Assembly (NCBI GenBank): GCA_001692895.1
Contig: KV748244.1
Coordinates: 682,001 to 746,000, forward strand
Direction: 5' to 3'
From: Cenococcum geophilum 1.58
Lineage: Eukaryota; Ascomycota; Dothideomycetes; Gloniales; Gloniaceae
DNA: 64,000 nt
In this document: positions 1 through 11,299 of the stretch, piece after piece
Position numbering within the stretch: position 1 is the first letter of the stretch
Layout of the letters: every line of letters begins with the position of its first letter
The notes under the pieces: model-generated
The model's input: only the letters and a program-made list of their open reading frames with translations
Told to the model about the DNA's origin: nothing
Databases searched by the model: none
Translations under genes and position numbers: made by a program

Positions 1-363
1 AGTTTATAGTATCTTTAATTTACGCCCTATCGCGATTACTAATTTCCTATACCCTAGCTAATTAACCTCCGCCCTAAAGCAATCGCGACCTACGCACGCC
101 TCTGCTAAAACTAATATATCCCTAGCACAGTCCTAAAATAATCCTTAGTTTCTACCTAGCGCCTAAATAGGCAATACTAATAACGCCGAAATAGCCAAAA
201 CCTAAAACCCCTACGATATTTTTATAGACCTCTTTATATAAATATACCCTAATACTATATAGATAATCTACCGCTTCTTACTGTACCCTAAGACCTTTAA
301 GCCTAGTAAAGCTTAACTTATCCTTATTAACTATACTAACGAGTTTCTTAATAATATTAAAGT
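1..363 (+). other. Leader, possible primer-binding site and gag start of the outer element
   Basis: Bases 2-30 align with the leader of the alpha element at 13505-13533. The TGG that could begin a tRNA primer-binding site in that relative (13510-13512) reads TAG here. From about 180 the sequence is the degraded N-terminal part of gag, recognisable only by alignment to 13740-13960. The LINE insertion interrupts it after 376. Confidence 0.6.
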
Positions 364-376
364 AGGACTATAGTAT

Positions 377-2478
377 TTTATTTTTTATTTTTTATTTTAT
401 CCATTGTATTATACTACGTACAATACTGCGCATGTAGCCTTGGGCTATGGCGCTATAGTTCTATATATATAAATCCTTTCTAGGCAGCTTAATATATACT
501 AGTAGCTATGTCCTAGTAGTTTATAAACCCCTAAATTAGGAGTTTATAGTTTCCTAGTAAAATACTAAGATACTACAACTACTAGGGAATAAGAAAATGG
601 TAAGAAAAACTATAAGAAATCCTAACCCCTGTCCCTATCCTTTTGCAATTTATTTCTGTCCTTTTGCTCTCTAATATCATTTTAAGAGCCTAGTAGGAGT
701 TGCCTCCTTCTAGAATCCTATCTGTTTTTATTCTTCCATAGAATCTTCTTCGCGTACTAGTTTAGCAGCTTTAAGAGTCTCGCAGTCTTTACTATTAGCA
801 AAGTGTTTTTCTTTACAATTAATGCAAAGAGGGGTGGTATGCTAGTAAGGCTTGCCTGTTATTATATAGGTAGAACAGGAATGGTCTTTAGATAAATATG
901 CAGCCGCATAGTATCTGCAGGCCCTAGTAGAGCACCTATCTCCTATATGGCCAAATTTTTGGCAGCTTGTACACTGCGTAGTAGGAGAGACTTCGAGGTA
1001 TTTTACTACCTTAGTAGCTGTACCTGCAATTGATATCTCTTTTTGCTTAAGGATTTCTTGTCTTTTTTCTTCGTTTTCTATAGTAAAAACTATAGAGCCG
1101 AATCTGGTCTGTAGATCGTGTCTTTTTACACTAAATAAGATCCATCTAGGTAGTCCTTATATCCTTATAGGATTAAAGGTCTCAATTTCTTCTTTTAGAA
1201 GCTTAGAGCCTCCTTCTCCTAGGAAAGGTAGGGTAGGAACCCCATAGGGCTATAATTTAAACCCATGGTTCTAGTTTTTATTCTCTTTAAAAAGTAAAGC
1301 AATTATGCCAGATTTCCTTGTATTTAACTAGGAAATCCGCATTATACTCTTCCGTAGTTATAAGAAGAATATTTTGTTTTCCTTTAGTTCTAGCTATAGA
1401 TGCTAAAACAGGTTTTTCTACTTGCAGTTTTAATGCAAATAGTTAATTGACTTTATTTCGTATAGAGAAGGTATTTAGAGGTTAGTCCTTTTGGTCTGTA
1501 ATAAGGACTAGCTTCCTTTCTTNTAGCTGCTTTTTCTTACTTCTAGTAGAAGTAGAAGGGGTAGGAGATGGTGTTGGTAAGGAGGGCAGGGGGGACGAGG
1601 AAGGGAGGTTCTTCTTTAGTCTCTCTGCGTAGGTTTCCTTAGTAGGAGCTACCTCCTTACGGAGAGCTCTTACTTCTTCGACTAATCCTTATAGGATATC
1701 TTTTGCCTTTTCTTTTCCTTTTATAAAGGGATTTTCTCCTACTAGAATACTCCGTGTATAGTCCTCTAGCTGTTTAACTTGTTTTTTTTCTTCTTCTTTT
1801 TCTTCTTCTTCTAGCNCTTTATAGGCCTGTATTAGGCTTTCTAGGGCCTTTTATAGGTATTGTTTAGGAGAAAGGGGAGGGAAAGATATACTAGGTATAC
1901 CAGCCGTAAAAGTTATTAATTTTATTGTCTTTTTTACAGGTTTTTGGTTTTCTTTTTCAGTAGAAAACTGAGGATGTCCTCTTTTTTCTCCTGTCCCAAA
2001 TAGGCCAGGAGAAGGAGAAGGGGCAGAAAAAGTAAATGTAGTCGTAGACTCATTATCACTGATTTCTATAGGAGGTTTTTTTTATGCTTATTAGACTTTG
2101 GCATCTTATAGGGGGGTTTCCTAGTTTTTTCTACCCTTATACCCTTTCTCCTTACTAATCCTACTAGAAGATTTCTGGGGAGATTAGGCTAAAAGGAAGT
2201 AGAAAGACTAGCCCCTATTGGTATTAGTATTGGTAGTAGTAGTAGTGGTTTTAGTGTTCCTGTCCGTGCCTCGCTTATAAGCTAGGACCACCCCTAGAGA
2301 AAATTTTCTGTTGGGATAAGGGGGTAAAATGACAAATAAATCCACTTCTAGCTCGCTAGGCGGTAGGAATTAGGTCTTAAAAGTTGGAAAATCAATTGTT
2401 TTTGATGGTAAGATGGGTATGCGTAAGTTTTAGAGTGTGGCGCTACCTTTTGGTAAGGTTGTATGTGCGGTGAAGTCC
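377..2478 (-). mobile_element. Tad-like LINE, ORF1-only (non-autonomous), with target-site duplication
   Basis: The 13-bp sequence AGGACTATAGTAT flanks the insertion at 364-376 and 2479-2491. On the minus strand the element ends with an A-rich tail of TAAAAA-type repeats (377-402 on the plus strand), as expected for target-primed reverse transcription. Between the tail and the single ORF (728-2104) are only about 330 bases, far too few for the endonuclease/reverse transcriptase ORF2. About 370 bp lie upstream of the ORF. The element therefore looks like an ORF1-only derivative moved by another LINE. It is clearly less mutated than its surroundings. It is inserted in gag of the outer element. 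Confidence 0.85.
728..2104 (-). pseudogene. LINE ORF1 (gag-like RNA-binding protein with zinc knuckles), nearly intact
   Basis: Read on the minus strand, the frame starts at an ATG at 2104 and ends at TAA 728-730, about 455 codons. The N-terminal half is rich in Ser/Pro with an acidic/lysine coiled-coil-like stretch near 1770-1810. The C-terminal part has the cysteine/histidine arrangement of Tad/I-type LINE ORF1 proteins: a CTSCQKFGH knuckle near 955-985, a second Cys cluster near 870-925 and a third Cys/His group near 785-830. It would bind LINE RNA in a ribonucleoprotein particle. Defects: an apparent one-base loss in an A-run just after the start (about 2075-2085), a few TAG/TAA stops of RIP type, and one or two further frame changes near 1150-1320. 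Two N bases (1523, 1816) fall inside. It is not functional as read, but younger than its neighbours. Confidence 0.82.
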
Positions 2479-2491
2479 AGGACTATAGTAT

Positions 2492-2982
2492 ATATATAAC
2501 ACAAACACCGCCAATAAAAAAGCTAATAAAAACCTTAGTGCCCTTATTACTTCCTAAATAGGAACTATTAACTCCTAGGTAGAGACTATCGCCATTCTAA
2601 AACAATTAACCCCTATAATAATAGTAGTAACCTAGCAGAAAAAACGGAGGTCTAAAAACCCGCTAATATTTAGTGGAAAAGGTACCCCGCTAGAATAATA
2701 AGCTAATTTTAAGACCTGGTATATTAAGATTAAGGGAGTCTTTAACCGTGACTAGGATTACTTTAATATAGTTTAGTTCTAGATCCTTTATATCTTAGAT
2801 ATACTAAAAAATAAGGCCTAGAGCTTATATATAAGAACTTAAATAACATATTTACGTAGAAATAGCCCGTTAAGGAAGATATACTTAAAGACCTTATTAC
2901 CTACTATAAGGTCCTTAATATAACCTAAGTTACAAAAAATAAGCTTAACTATTTCCCCTAAGGCGAGCGTAATTACTAGTCC
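2492..2982 (+). pseudogene. Outer element gag, central part
   Basis: Aligns in order with gag of the alpha element at about 14190-14530. The same block is recognisable: a proline/phenylalanine start (NPL.F.GKG) near 2657, a Trp/Tyr-rich helix segment near 2710-2770, and a lysine-rich stretch before the break. Gag builds the virus-like particle. Sequence left of 2983 and right of 43656 joins seamlessly in the relative, so this fragment continues at 43661. Many TAG/TAA stops are present. Confidence 0.8.
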
Positions 2983-3147
2983 ATTAGGAAATTTTTTTTG
3001 GCTATATTATTATAAGCAAAAATCGAGGTCTGCAAAACCTGCGTAAGTTACAATTTTAGCAATTTGCGGGCAATTTATAGCAATTTACTACAAATACACA
3101 ACTCTAATTTTCGGCCGTAATAACGTGGCTAAAAAAAATTTCCTAAT
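2983..3147. repeat. Left terminus of the giant segment, with an inverted second copy of the terminus
   Basis: The terminus at 2983-2999 is repeated in inverted orientation ending at 3147. With mismatches the two arms pair over about 45 bases, giving a 165-bp palindrome-like end. The centre holds GCAATTT-type motifs (3055-3095) that recur near the right end. It could be read as a small independent MITE, but the base after 3147 does not repeat the GTCC target, whereas the distant right end does. Confidence 0.7.
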
Positions 3148-3184
3148 GCATAGGAAGTGTAACCGTAGGGGTAGGCTAGTAAAC

Positions 3185-4070
3185 CTCTCTTATTAAATAC
3201 GAAATTGCTATATATTAATAGGCACACTCCTAGTTCTTTAAGCGGCAAGTTAGCAGATTTCTATTATTAAGTATAAAATTGCCGTATATTGCCTGGTATA
3301 TTACCTAGTTCCTTAAGCGGCAAGTTAATATACTCTAGTTATTAGGCATAAAACTGCTATATATCGCCTAGCATATCGCCTAGTTTCTTAAGCTATAAGC
3401 TAATAAACTTCTATTACTAAGCGCAAAACTGCTGTATATTACTTAGTATATTACCCAGTTCTTTAAGCGGTAAGCTAGTAGACTTCCACTACTAAGCATA
3501 AAGTTACTGTATATTACTAGATATATTACCTAATTCTTTAAATTGCAAGCTAGCAGGCGTTGCCTATTAGTAGAGTATTCTAATATATTAGCTCGCATAT
3601 TACGCGGTTCCTGCGTTATAAGCTAGCAGACTTATTATATTAATAGAGCACCATAATATATTGCCTGGCGTATTACTTAGGTCCTTAAATAGTAAGCTAG
3701 CAGTTATCGCTTATTACTAGAGCACTATAATATATCCAGTTGCTTATTGCCCAGTTCCTTGAATAGTAAGATAGTAAACTTCTTTTATTAATATAAGAAT
3801 TGCGGCATATTACTAATATATCGCCCTATTCTATAAAAAACAACCTAATATACCTTCTATTAACTGTAAGAATGCGGTATATTGCTAAGAAACATTACTT
3901 ACTCTATTAAAAAAAACCCCTAGCATATAACTTCTATTAGCTATAAGACTGCGGCATATTACCTACTATATTACCCAATTCTTAAAATAACAGCCTAGTA
4001 TACTTCTTCTACTAAATAAGACTTTGCGGCAAATTGCCTAGTATATTGCTTAATTCTACGCTAAAATATT
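3185..4070. repeat. Tandem array of a ~75-bp unit (first copy)
   Basis: About twelve degenerate units. The first ones are clearest, with the marker TTCCTTAAGCGGCAAG recurring at about 3234, 3309, 3383 and 3459, i.e. every 75 bases. Each unit also carries ATTGCCGTATATTGCC-like text. It lies directly downstream (3' side) of the SNF2 relic. The same array recurs at 24380-25415 next to the second SNF2 relic. No coding frame is seen. Confidence 0.85.
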
Positions 4071-4089
4071 AAAAATACCTCGCTAGAGC

Positions 4090-7000
4090 ACTTTTACTAA
4101 CTACTCCTTCGAACTCCTTAGCTTATTTATATCTACGTCTAATATCTTATCCATAGCGGTCTTTTTAAACTTATACTTATTTAGAATTCCAACCTTAATA
4201 TAGAAAGCCGTGTTATATAAAATATATATTATTATAAGAGGGTTTTCTTAGCCAATTCGGTAGATGCGGTATATAAACTGTTCCTATTTACTAAAGGATG
4301 GATGAAGCTTTATAAGCATAATAAAGTGTGCCTTATTAAGGGTAATACCCTTTATAATAGCCTTTAGAGATAATAAAAGAATTTATGGTTTGCTTAGCTG
4401 CTTCTATAAGTTATAGATAATGTAGTTCTTTTACTTTAGTAATATTCCTCTAGGGAGATATATAATAGCGTTCTTGCTATATTTAGTAACTAAGGCCTAA
4501 AATAAGTATTAACTTAGAGTTCCGGTTAAGCAAGCTGCTATTAAAAGGTAAAAAGATAGAGTGTTTTGTTACTTACTGCTATATATACCGCCCTAATAGT
4601 TAGGAAATTAGTACCAATAATAACCTTACTATAATACCCCCCAACGTTTTTTAATTATATAACTTCTTTATAATGTGGTGGTAAACGCGGTCCCTCTTAG
4701 ATAGGAAGTCACAATGCTGTCTGTCTATCGGTCGGTCGGTCAGTCAGTTATTAGTCGTAATCAATTAGTAGGAAAGCAGTTAGTAAAAAGAAAGGAAAGA
4801 ATATATTCCGGTAGGTCGTAATAGGGAGAAGGAGAGAAGCCGAAGGCTTAATATATACAGGAAAATGCTAAGGCACTAAGTAGTGGCCCATTTTACCCCA
4901 CCACAATAGATAGCTAAAAGCGCCTTAAACTTTGCATTACCGTAAAGAATTTCCTCCTTATTTTTATCTAAGATGCTTTTAATAGGAGATTTAATTAATT
5001 TTGCGTGAAATTTCGCTTATATATTAATTTTGTTGTCGTCTAGCAGATCCTTATTATATCTATCCTTCTATAAAAGTAACCTAGGCGTTGTTGCTATAAC
5101 ATAGCACGTAAAGTAGGTACTTAAGGAGGTACCAGCTATTTATACTAATTAGTTCCCCTTAGGAGAACTATCTTCTTTTTATTTAACTATTTTCTGCTAA
5201 AATACCTCTTTTATTTCTAACGCTATTATACTTTCTATACCCTATAGCAATTTAATTTCTACAGTTCTATACTTATAGTTTAGGTAGTAAATTTAGAGCT
5301 CGCCTAAAATAACTTTTAATTTTCTTCTGTTAAAGCCGATAGTATTTAAAGTACGGCGAATTTTAAAGTTTATAAGTATTTCTCCGCTAACCTAAACTAA
5401 TTCTTTATATGCTATAGACTGTAAGACCCCTTTAAGGTTACTCTTTCCTTATTTTAAAAAATAACTCTATAGTTTTGCCATATTTTTAACTTTAACGGAC
5501 GTGTATTTTTTAAGAATGCTATTATCTTAGGCGCTTGCCTAATCTAGATTTAAAAGGCCACTTATAATAAACCAATATATATTTACAATACTATTCTCTA
5601 TTAGAGTCCCTAATATAGCCTAGACAAAGAATTTAAGGCGTTTTAGTATAGTACTTTTATAGAAACAAAGAAATTAGTTAATTATAGTCTCTTTATTCTT
5701 CTTATTATAAAACTTATCCTATAAAACCCTATTAAAAATATAATCTTAACCGACTGCTAATCTTTATCCTTTTACTTACCGTTAGACAAGAAGCGGTAGA
5801 CTCTTTTAATAATTATAAAGTTGTTAATAATACGCTGTTTTAGGCATTTAGATATTATAATTATAATAAATCTTATTACCGAGGCAGCCGGGGTTCTAAT
5901 TAAAGGATTACCCTTTTTAAGTAGTAGGATACTATTAAAGAACTATAGGTAAGGGGTTTTTACTTTATCTATAAGAGCCTAATAAGTATTTAAAGTATTA
6001 TAGGTAGTTTAGTTTTCTAACGTTCCTATTTCTAGCTACTTATCTAAAGTTAGCTGCTCTATACCTAGAGAAAAATCTACTATTAAATAGTATATTATAA
6101 CTCTTAGCGGTGCCTGCGCTTGCGTTATAAGTAGTAAGTCTTTAAATAATAAAATATAATTATCTCTCTAGGCAGTAATAATATATAGAATTGCGATAAC
6201 TAGGCTAGCACTATACTGTTTACGTATCATAGATATAGCGTTGCGATTTACGTATAAGTATAGTAGAGGCACTCTATTCTAGCTAGGATACTTAACGCTA
6301 TTAGCCTAGTAGCCCTTTAGTAGATATTAAGTAGCATTTCTAGCCGCTTAATTAGTAGCTACTTCGTCTAAGTTTATGGCATAGTAGTAGTTAAAGATAA
6401 TAGTTAAGTATACGGTTACTGTTTTACTGGTCCCTTTGCCGTCTATAAGAACCCTATTATTTAGCTCTATATATTTCTAGTAGAATATCTTAAATACACT
6501 ATATAGCTAGTATAGGAACGCTCTAAACTCTAAATTAAAACCCTATCTACAGGGAATAGGGACCATATTATTCCCTAGGAGGGCCCCTTTAGAAACCCTC
6601 TATAGCTTAGCTAAGCGTTTATATATCTACTACTCTATTCTTTTAATCTTACCGCCTACTTTTACTATAGCAGCTTCTTAAAATCTAAAAAAAGCTAACG
6701 TTAGTCTAACTCAAGATATACCCTATATGCTTATATACCTATACCTTTACTTAATATAATTGGCAGCCTCTACCTCCCTATTAGCTTTGTTTATTATATC
6801 TTTAAGGGCCTCTTCTTCTAGGTTATCGTCTTCTGTAGAAACCTATATAGTATTACTAGCCAGATCGTCTACGGTTATAACCTATAGTTAAGCTAGTTTA
6901 GGATCTAGAGCGGTTGCGCTTTAGAAAGCATTATAATTATCTTTATTCTCCTCTATACTATTAGGACCCCCTATAGGTTAGATAGCTAGACTGCCGCAGC

Positions 7001-8110
7001 TATCCTTAGTAGCTTGCCGTAATTTACCTTTAGATACTCTAGCAGGTTACTCCCTTTTATAACTACGTTTCTTCTAACCTAATAAACTTAGAATACTGCT
7101 ATACGCTAATAAGGTTAATAAAGTATCGCTCTTACTTTTAGTGTCTTTATTAATAAACTTATTATCTAAGTACTCTAAGTGCTTACGGGTCTGCTTAGAC
7201 GCAGTCTTTTACCGTTTTTTATATATAGGCTTGCCGCGCAAAGACTAGCGAATTGGGGTATTAGCGATGCTAGGAGGGTTTATGCTCTGCTTACGTGGTA
7301 TTTAGTACAGTGTTTTTATAATTAAATACTTAGCTGTAATTGTTAGTATATAGATAGCTAGATATTATTAAAAGAACATATAATTAGTACTCTTAAGTAT
7401 AAATTCTACTTTACTTCTATAGTATAGCATATATTGCTAAAATGCGGCTTATAATGCCCCTTATTAGGTAATATAAGCCTCCTTATAGGATTTAATATCG
7501 ACCTATAATTTAATCCTTATCTAAGTTAAACCCTACTAAGACTATAACCTCTTAAAATAGTAAAAAACTAATTTCTTTAATTATTAGAGTTTTTATATTA
7601 GCTTTTATAATATTATAAATTATGTAAAGCTCTATAGTGTTTTAGGTAGTTAAGTTTATTCTTTAAAATTAGAAGGTTATATTTTTAAGTAAAAGTGGCT
7701 TACCTAATAATGTAGGGCCTAGTAATTCCGAGATTTGCTTAGAAGCAAATATAAGCGCTAGCGTTATTATAGGTTTGAATTTAGTTTAAGTCTAACTTTT
7801 AGGTTTTAACTTATTTTGCCGTTTTATAGTATTAGTTCTCTATAATATTATCAAAGTAATAATGGCATCTTTGGACTAGCTCTCTAAAATACTTTCCCTC
7901 TTAGGCAAGTTGCTAAAAACCTTCTAGATAAAGTTATCGCGTAGTACTTTATCTTTAGCAGTATAAAACGCGACTTTATTAAGCCTAGCCTCTACTATAC
8001 TATCTAATATTATCTTCTTAATTTCCTTAAGGCGACGAGCATTGATTTCCTATCCATTTATAATATTTAAGTCCTTTATAGTAATATATAAAGATACTAA
8101 AATAGAATAA
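4090..8110 (-). pseudogene. SNF2-family helicase-like protein relic, copy 1
   Basis: On the minus strand a degraded long frame shows two SNF2 landmarks. A Walker A-like motif (DGKGTSKT, expected form GxGKT) is encoded at about 6421-6447. The motif VI region (EQFIYRIYRIGQ-like, with TAG for the last Gln) is encoded at 4250-4283, preceded by the GITL..A segment at about 4300-4360. The N-terminal part reaches about 8060 and is not recognised. SNF2 proteins are ATP-driven DNA translocases that remodel chromatin. The spacing between the motifs is large, and motif II was not identified. The frame is full of RIP stops and interrupted by a MITE at 4673-4906. The second copy is at 25430-27339 plus 33285-35115. 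The family call rests on the two motifs only. Confidence 0.55.
4673..4906. mobile_element. 234-bp MITE, TA target, with empty site in the paralogue
   Basis: Flanked by TA at 4671-4672 and 4907-4908. The ends are inverted repeats: ATGTGGTGGTAAA on the left, and the complement of the right end reads TTGTGGTGGGGTAAAA. The paralogous module at about 25845-25860 reads straight through (CTTTATAGATAG) with a single TA, which fixes the insertion exactly. It contains a short (GGTC/GTCT/CAGT)n run at 4716-4750 and has little RIP. TA duplication and TIRs suggest Tc1/mariner-type mobilisation; no coding capacity. Confidence 0.85.
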
Positions 8111-8746
8111 AGAAGAAGTAGAGCGTTGCTATATAAAAGTAGAAGAATCTAGTTAGTGTTTAGTAAAGGTGTAAGTCTAAAGTAGGTGGGTAAGATAAAC
8201 TAATTATAAGAATTAAATAACTGGGCAGATTGCCGCAGTTTTAGGGTATAAGTTATAGCTTAAAGTAGCAATTAGCGGTTAAACTAATTAATTAACTAAT
8301 TAATGTCGCGTAGAGGTGCCGTGTAAGAGTTAGTTAAGGTAGTAAAGGTAAAGAGTTAGGCGAAGTAGATATTAAAGAAGTAACACTAGTAGGTAAATTA
8401 CCGTCATTTAATGCTTATTAATGGTAAGGTAAATTAAGAAGTTCTAGTAAATACGCAAAATGCCAAGTCTAGCGGCATTTTGTAATAGATTGCCTTAGGT
8501 AGTATAAGTCTTATATAGTTATAATTTTTAGGATTTAAGAACTAAACTAACTTATTAATTTATTAAACCTTATAAATCCTGCTAGACTACTAATATAAAA
8601 AGGTAATAACTTAGCTAAGTATAGAATTTACGTATTATTTTTAATTATTTTTTAATAGGAGACTAGGTAAAGCTAATTAAGCCTTTACTATAGCCTTCTT
8701 TAAGCCCTCCTATACCGCCCTTAATTGATCCTCTATATTAAATAGC
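8111..8746. other. Spacer between SNF2 relic and solo LTR
   Basis: Up to about 8375 this is still homologous to the second module (ending about 35115), including a CTAATTAATTAACTAATTAAT run at 8284-8304. From 8376 on I see no gene, repeat or motif. Confidence 0.5.
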
Positions 8747-8751
8747 CGCTA

Positions 8752-9171
8752 TGTAACGGAGCCTTATAGTAGAAACTACGGTAGACTTATTAATAGGCTA
8801 GGTATATAGGTATTACCGGAAGTTAACAACGTAATAATAACTGGTGAAGTGGTTGCCTAATAGATTAACTCTAATTATATTCTAAGAATTACTATAAAGA
8901 AGGAACTATCTAGGTAGGGACTAAGGGTCCTTAAATACACGACCGTACTCCTATAAAATCCTCTTTATACATGATATACGTGTTATACGTAAGGTACGTA
9001 AGTTCCCTTCGTTCCTCGCGTTCCTTACGTAGCACCTCATGTAACCTTAGCTACTATTTCTTATCACATAGTTCCACGGGTTCTATCCTGGACCGTGCTT
9101 ATATTAACTAACTAGCTTCTTCCAACTCCTCTCTAAGTAGTTATAACATCGTACTTAAAGCGTCCGTAACA
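8752..9171 (-). mobile_element. Solo LTR (420 bp) of the Gypsy family found at 48310-57151
   Basis: The inverse complement runs TGTTACGGACGCTTTAAG... to GGCTCCGTTACA and aligns along its whole length with the 419-bp LTR at 56733-57151. TSD CGCTA is present on both sides (8747-8751 and 9172-9176). No internal sequence is present, so it is a product of LTR-LTR recombination. It keeps many CpA/TpG and CpG sites and is much less mutated than the LTRs of the long copy. Confidence 0.93.
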
Positions 9172-9189
9172 CGCTAGTTAAACTATTTA

Positions 9190-9954
9190 ACTACTTATAG
9201 CACTTAATATACCTTATTTAGCGTATATAGTACGTCCTCCCTTATAACCTTAAGCTGGTTCTTTACCAAAAGCTCTTAAAATATTACCTTTCTTTAATTT
9301 ATATTATACGCTTTAATTAGTTATAAATATAGTTTTATAACCTTAGAGATAATCCTACTTTATTACTTAGGCGTCCTAGATTAGATTAACAATAGATATA
9401 TTTTAAGCCTTTTTAGCTTTTTAAAGTTCCTTAATTTCCGTCTTTAAACTCTCTATTTTAGTAATTAGCGGGTAATATAGTCTATAAAGCATCCCATCCC
9501 TCCTTTATGCGACTAATTATCTAACTTACAATATTAAAGAGGTCCCTCTTTATAGTTTTCTAGTTTCTATAACAGCTATCTCTACGGCGCTGTTTTTATT
9601 TAACTTAGTTCTCTCTAAACTACGTATAGTAGTATTTCTAGCGGCCGGTAGAATAGAATGGGTTAGTAGAGGCTTCTTAATAGGTAGCTAAGCTGTCTTT
9701 ATAGCTTTAGCTACCTTATTATTCTTCTCCTACTTAATTAGAAACCCTCTAATCTCCTTTTAATAACTATCCACCGCTTTCTTCTTTCGCGGCTTTAGAG
9801 CTAGCTTAGTGGTCCCATCTCTATTCTTTAGTAACGACTTTTTAATATAGGGACGCTTAGTGCGCTTAGCTAGGGTGGTTGTATACCTAGGGTTTTTATT
9901 TATCTGTAATAATCGATTAATATAAGATATCTATAACTCCTTATTGGTATACAT
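9190..9954 (-). pseudogene. Unrecognised basic protein relic with coiled-coil-like segment
   Basis: From an ATG at 9954 a single minus-strand frame of about 255 codons can be followed to a TAA near 9190. It is broken only by TAG/TAA codons of the RIP type (about 17). The product would be very rich in Lys/Arg (KKK and RKKK patches near codons 70-80). Near codons 185-205 it has a heptad-like stretch (ITKIESLKTEIKEL). No known domain was recognised. It sits between the SNF2 module and an insertion, inside the giant segment, and seems to have no copy in the second module. Confidence 0.45.
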
Positions 9955-10705
9955 ACTATTATAATATTTACTTTAAAATAGGTTAAGGGCTAGTATATAG
10001 TTAAGTTAAAGGGAAATTAGTTCTAATATAGAGAGTAGGTAATAGATAGATAGATAGTATTTAGTAGTAAGATCTAAATGGGAAGCTTATCCTTATTAAT
10101 ATTAAGAATACGTATAAAGCGGATAGGTGGTAGTAATTTAGGGGAAGACTTTAATAGAGGATTATTCTATATAATTAGCAGCTAGTTAATAGAGGAAGGG
10201 CAGGAACCTATAGTTATAATATTATATATTACGACATTTTACCTAACTTCCTTAAATATATATATAGGTGGTGGCCTTTTATAGCATTTTATTGGCATTA
10301 TAAGTTAACGCGTTTTGGTAAGGCTTGCTAATAAAATTACACTAGCTAGGGTGCTCGCAGTATGCTAACCTAGGTAGGAGCGCCTAAAGTACCTAATACG
10401 AAAAGTCTCTTTTACTAAACGAAGGGATATGGAGCTTAAAGCTCCTTACTATTTAGTTACAAATCGCCTCTATATTATAACTATTCGATCTATACGCCTT
10501 TTAGTATTACCTATTTTATAATTAGTAGCGGCTACTACTATAGCTTATTTAAATCTGTAATTAAGTTAATTATTTAGTAAGGCTCTAAAATAAGGCTCTA
10601 GATTTAACTTCGCATATTAATATATAATTAACATTAGTAAGCAATTTAAAAGAGCCCCTCTCTGCTACTAGGCCTCTATCGCGACTCCCTACTTTAGTAT
10701 AGCAA
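9955..10705. other. Intervening sequence without recognised feature
   Basis: AT-rich, RIP-affected sequence of the giant segment. A short GATA repeat (10041-10060) is the only structure noted. No credible frame or homology to other parts of the window was seen. Confidence 0.4.
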
Positions 10706-10871
10706 TGGAGCCTCCTCCTTAACTAATATCCTCTCTACAATCGGCGTTTTCTACGTCTTTATCTACCTCCTATACAAACCCCTTAGAAACAAGCTTATCG
10801 CAATTAAAAAGGTTAAGATAATAACATTATAAGGCATACAAACGCGACTGCAGTATCGTAATTGGGGTATA
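10706..10871 (+). pseudogene. Start of an unrecognised plus-strand gene relic, cut by a Gypsy insertion
   Basis: An ATG at about 10703-10706 opens a Ser/Thr/Leu-rich frame of about 53 codons (MEPPP start) with a few RIP-type stops. It runs up to the family-beta insertion at 10872. Sequence resuming at 24047 could be its continuation, although the frame across the junction is uncertain. Function unknown. Confidence 0.3.
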
Positions 10872-11263
10872 TGTTACGGAGTAAGCACAAGCGGTAATAA
10901 TATATAGTAAAGTAGGTATTATTAAGCTATGTATATAAACTGCGTAATAAAGTTAAGACGTTGCGTAAGGAAAGAAGGTAGGAAAACGGGAAGAAAGGGC
11001 ATATATTGTTAACTTGGTTGCTTAGTTAACACATACATAGGTAAAATAGGGTTTAGGTTATAGTCCTAGCAGAACTTAGCAGAATTTAGTAGAACTTAGC
11101 AGAATATAGCAAAATGCCGTAGATTGCCGTTAGATTACTATTAGATTGCCGTTAGATTACTATTAGATTGCCGTTAGATTGCTATTTTATGGTTAGTCTC
11201 TAATTGCTAAGTCGGTGGAAATAGGTAGACGTATATAAGGTATTACGGGGGTGTCCCGTAATA
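10872..11263 (-). repeat. 3' LTR of family-beta copy 1 (392 bp)
   Basis: Pairs with 23702-24041. It is about 50 bp longer because two short internal repeats are expanded: AGCAGAACTTAGCAGAATTTAG-type (11064-11110) and ATTGCCGTTAGATT-type (11120-11185). Confidence 0.93.
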
Positions 11264-11280
11264 GTACCCCCCCTTTAAAC
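11264..11280 (-). other. Polypurine tract of family-beta copy 1
   Basis: On the minus strand GTTTAAAGGGGGGGTAC directly precedes the LTR. It is the plus-strand primer site for reverse transcription and fixes the element's orientation. The same tract is at 27690-27707 in copy 2. Confidence 0.85.
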
Positions 11281-11299
11281 TTAAGCTTCTGCGAGATAG

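Noticed and set aside
3185..4070. CRISPR-like array
   Set aside because: Units of 75 bp are head-to-tail without unique spacers, no cas genes, and the context is eukaryotic.
3149..10871. Helitron
   Set aside because: The helicase motifs fit SNF2 rather than PIF1, no Rep domain was seen, and the segment shows target duplication and TIRs.
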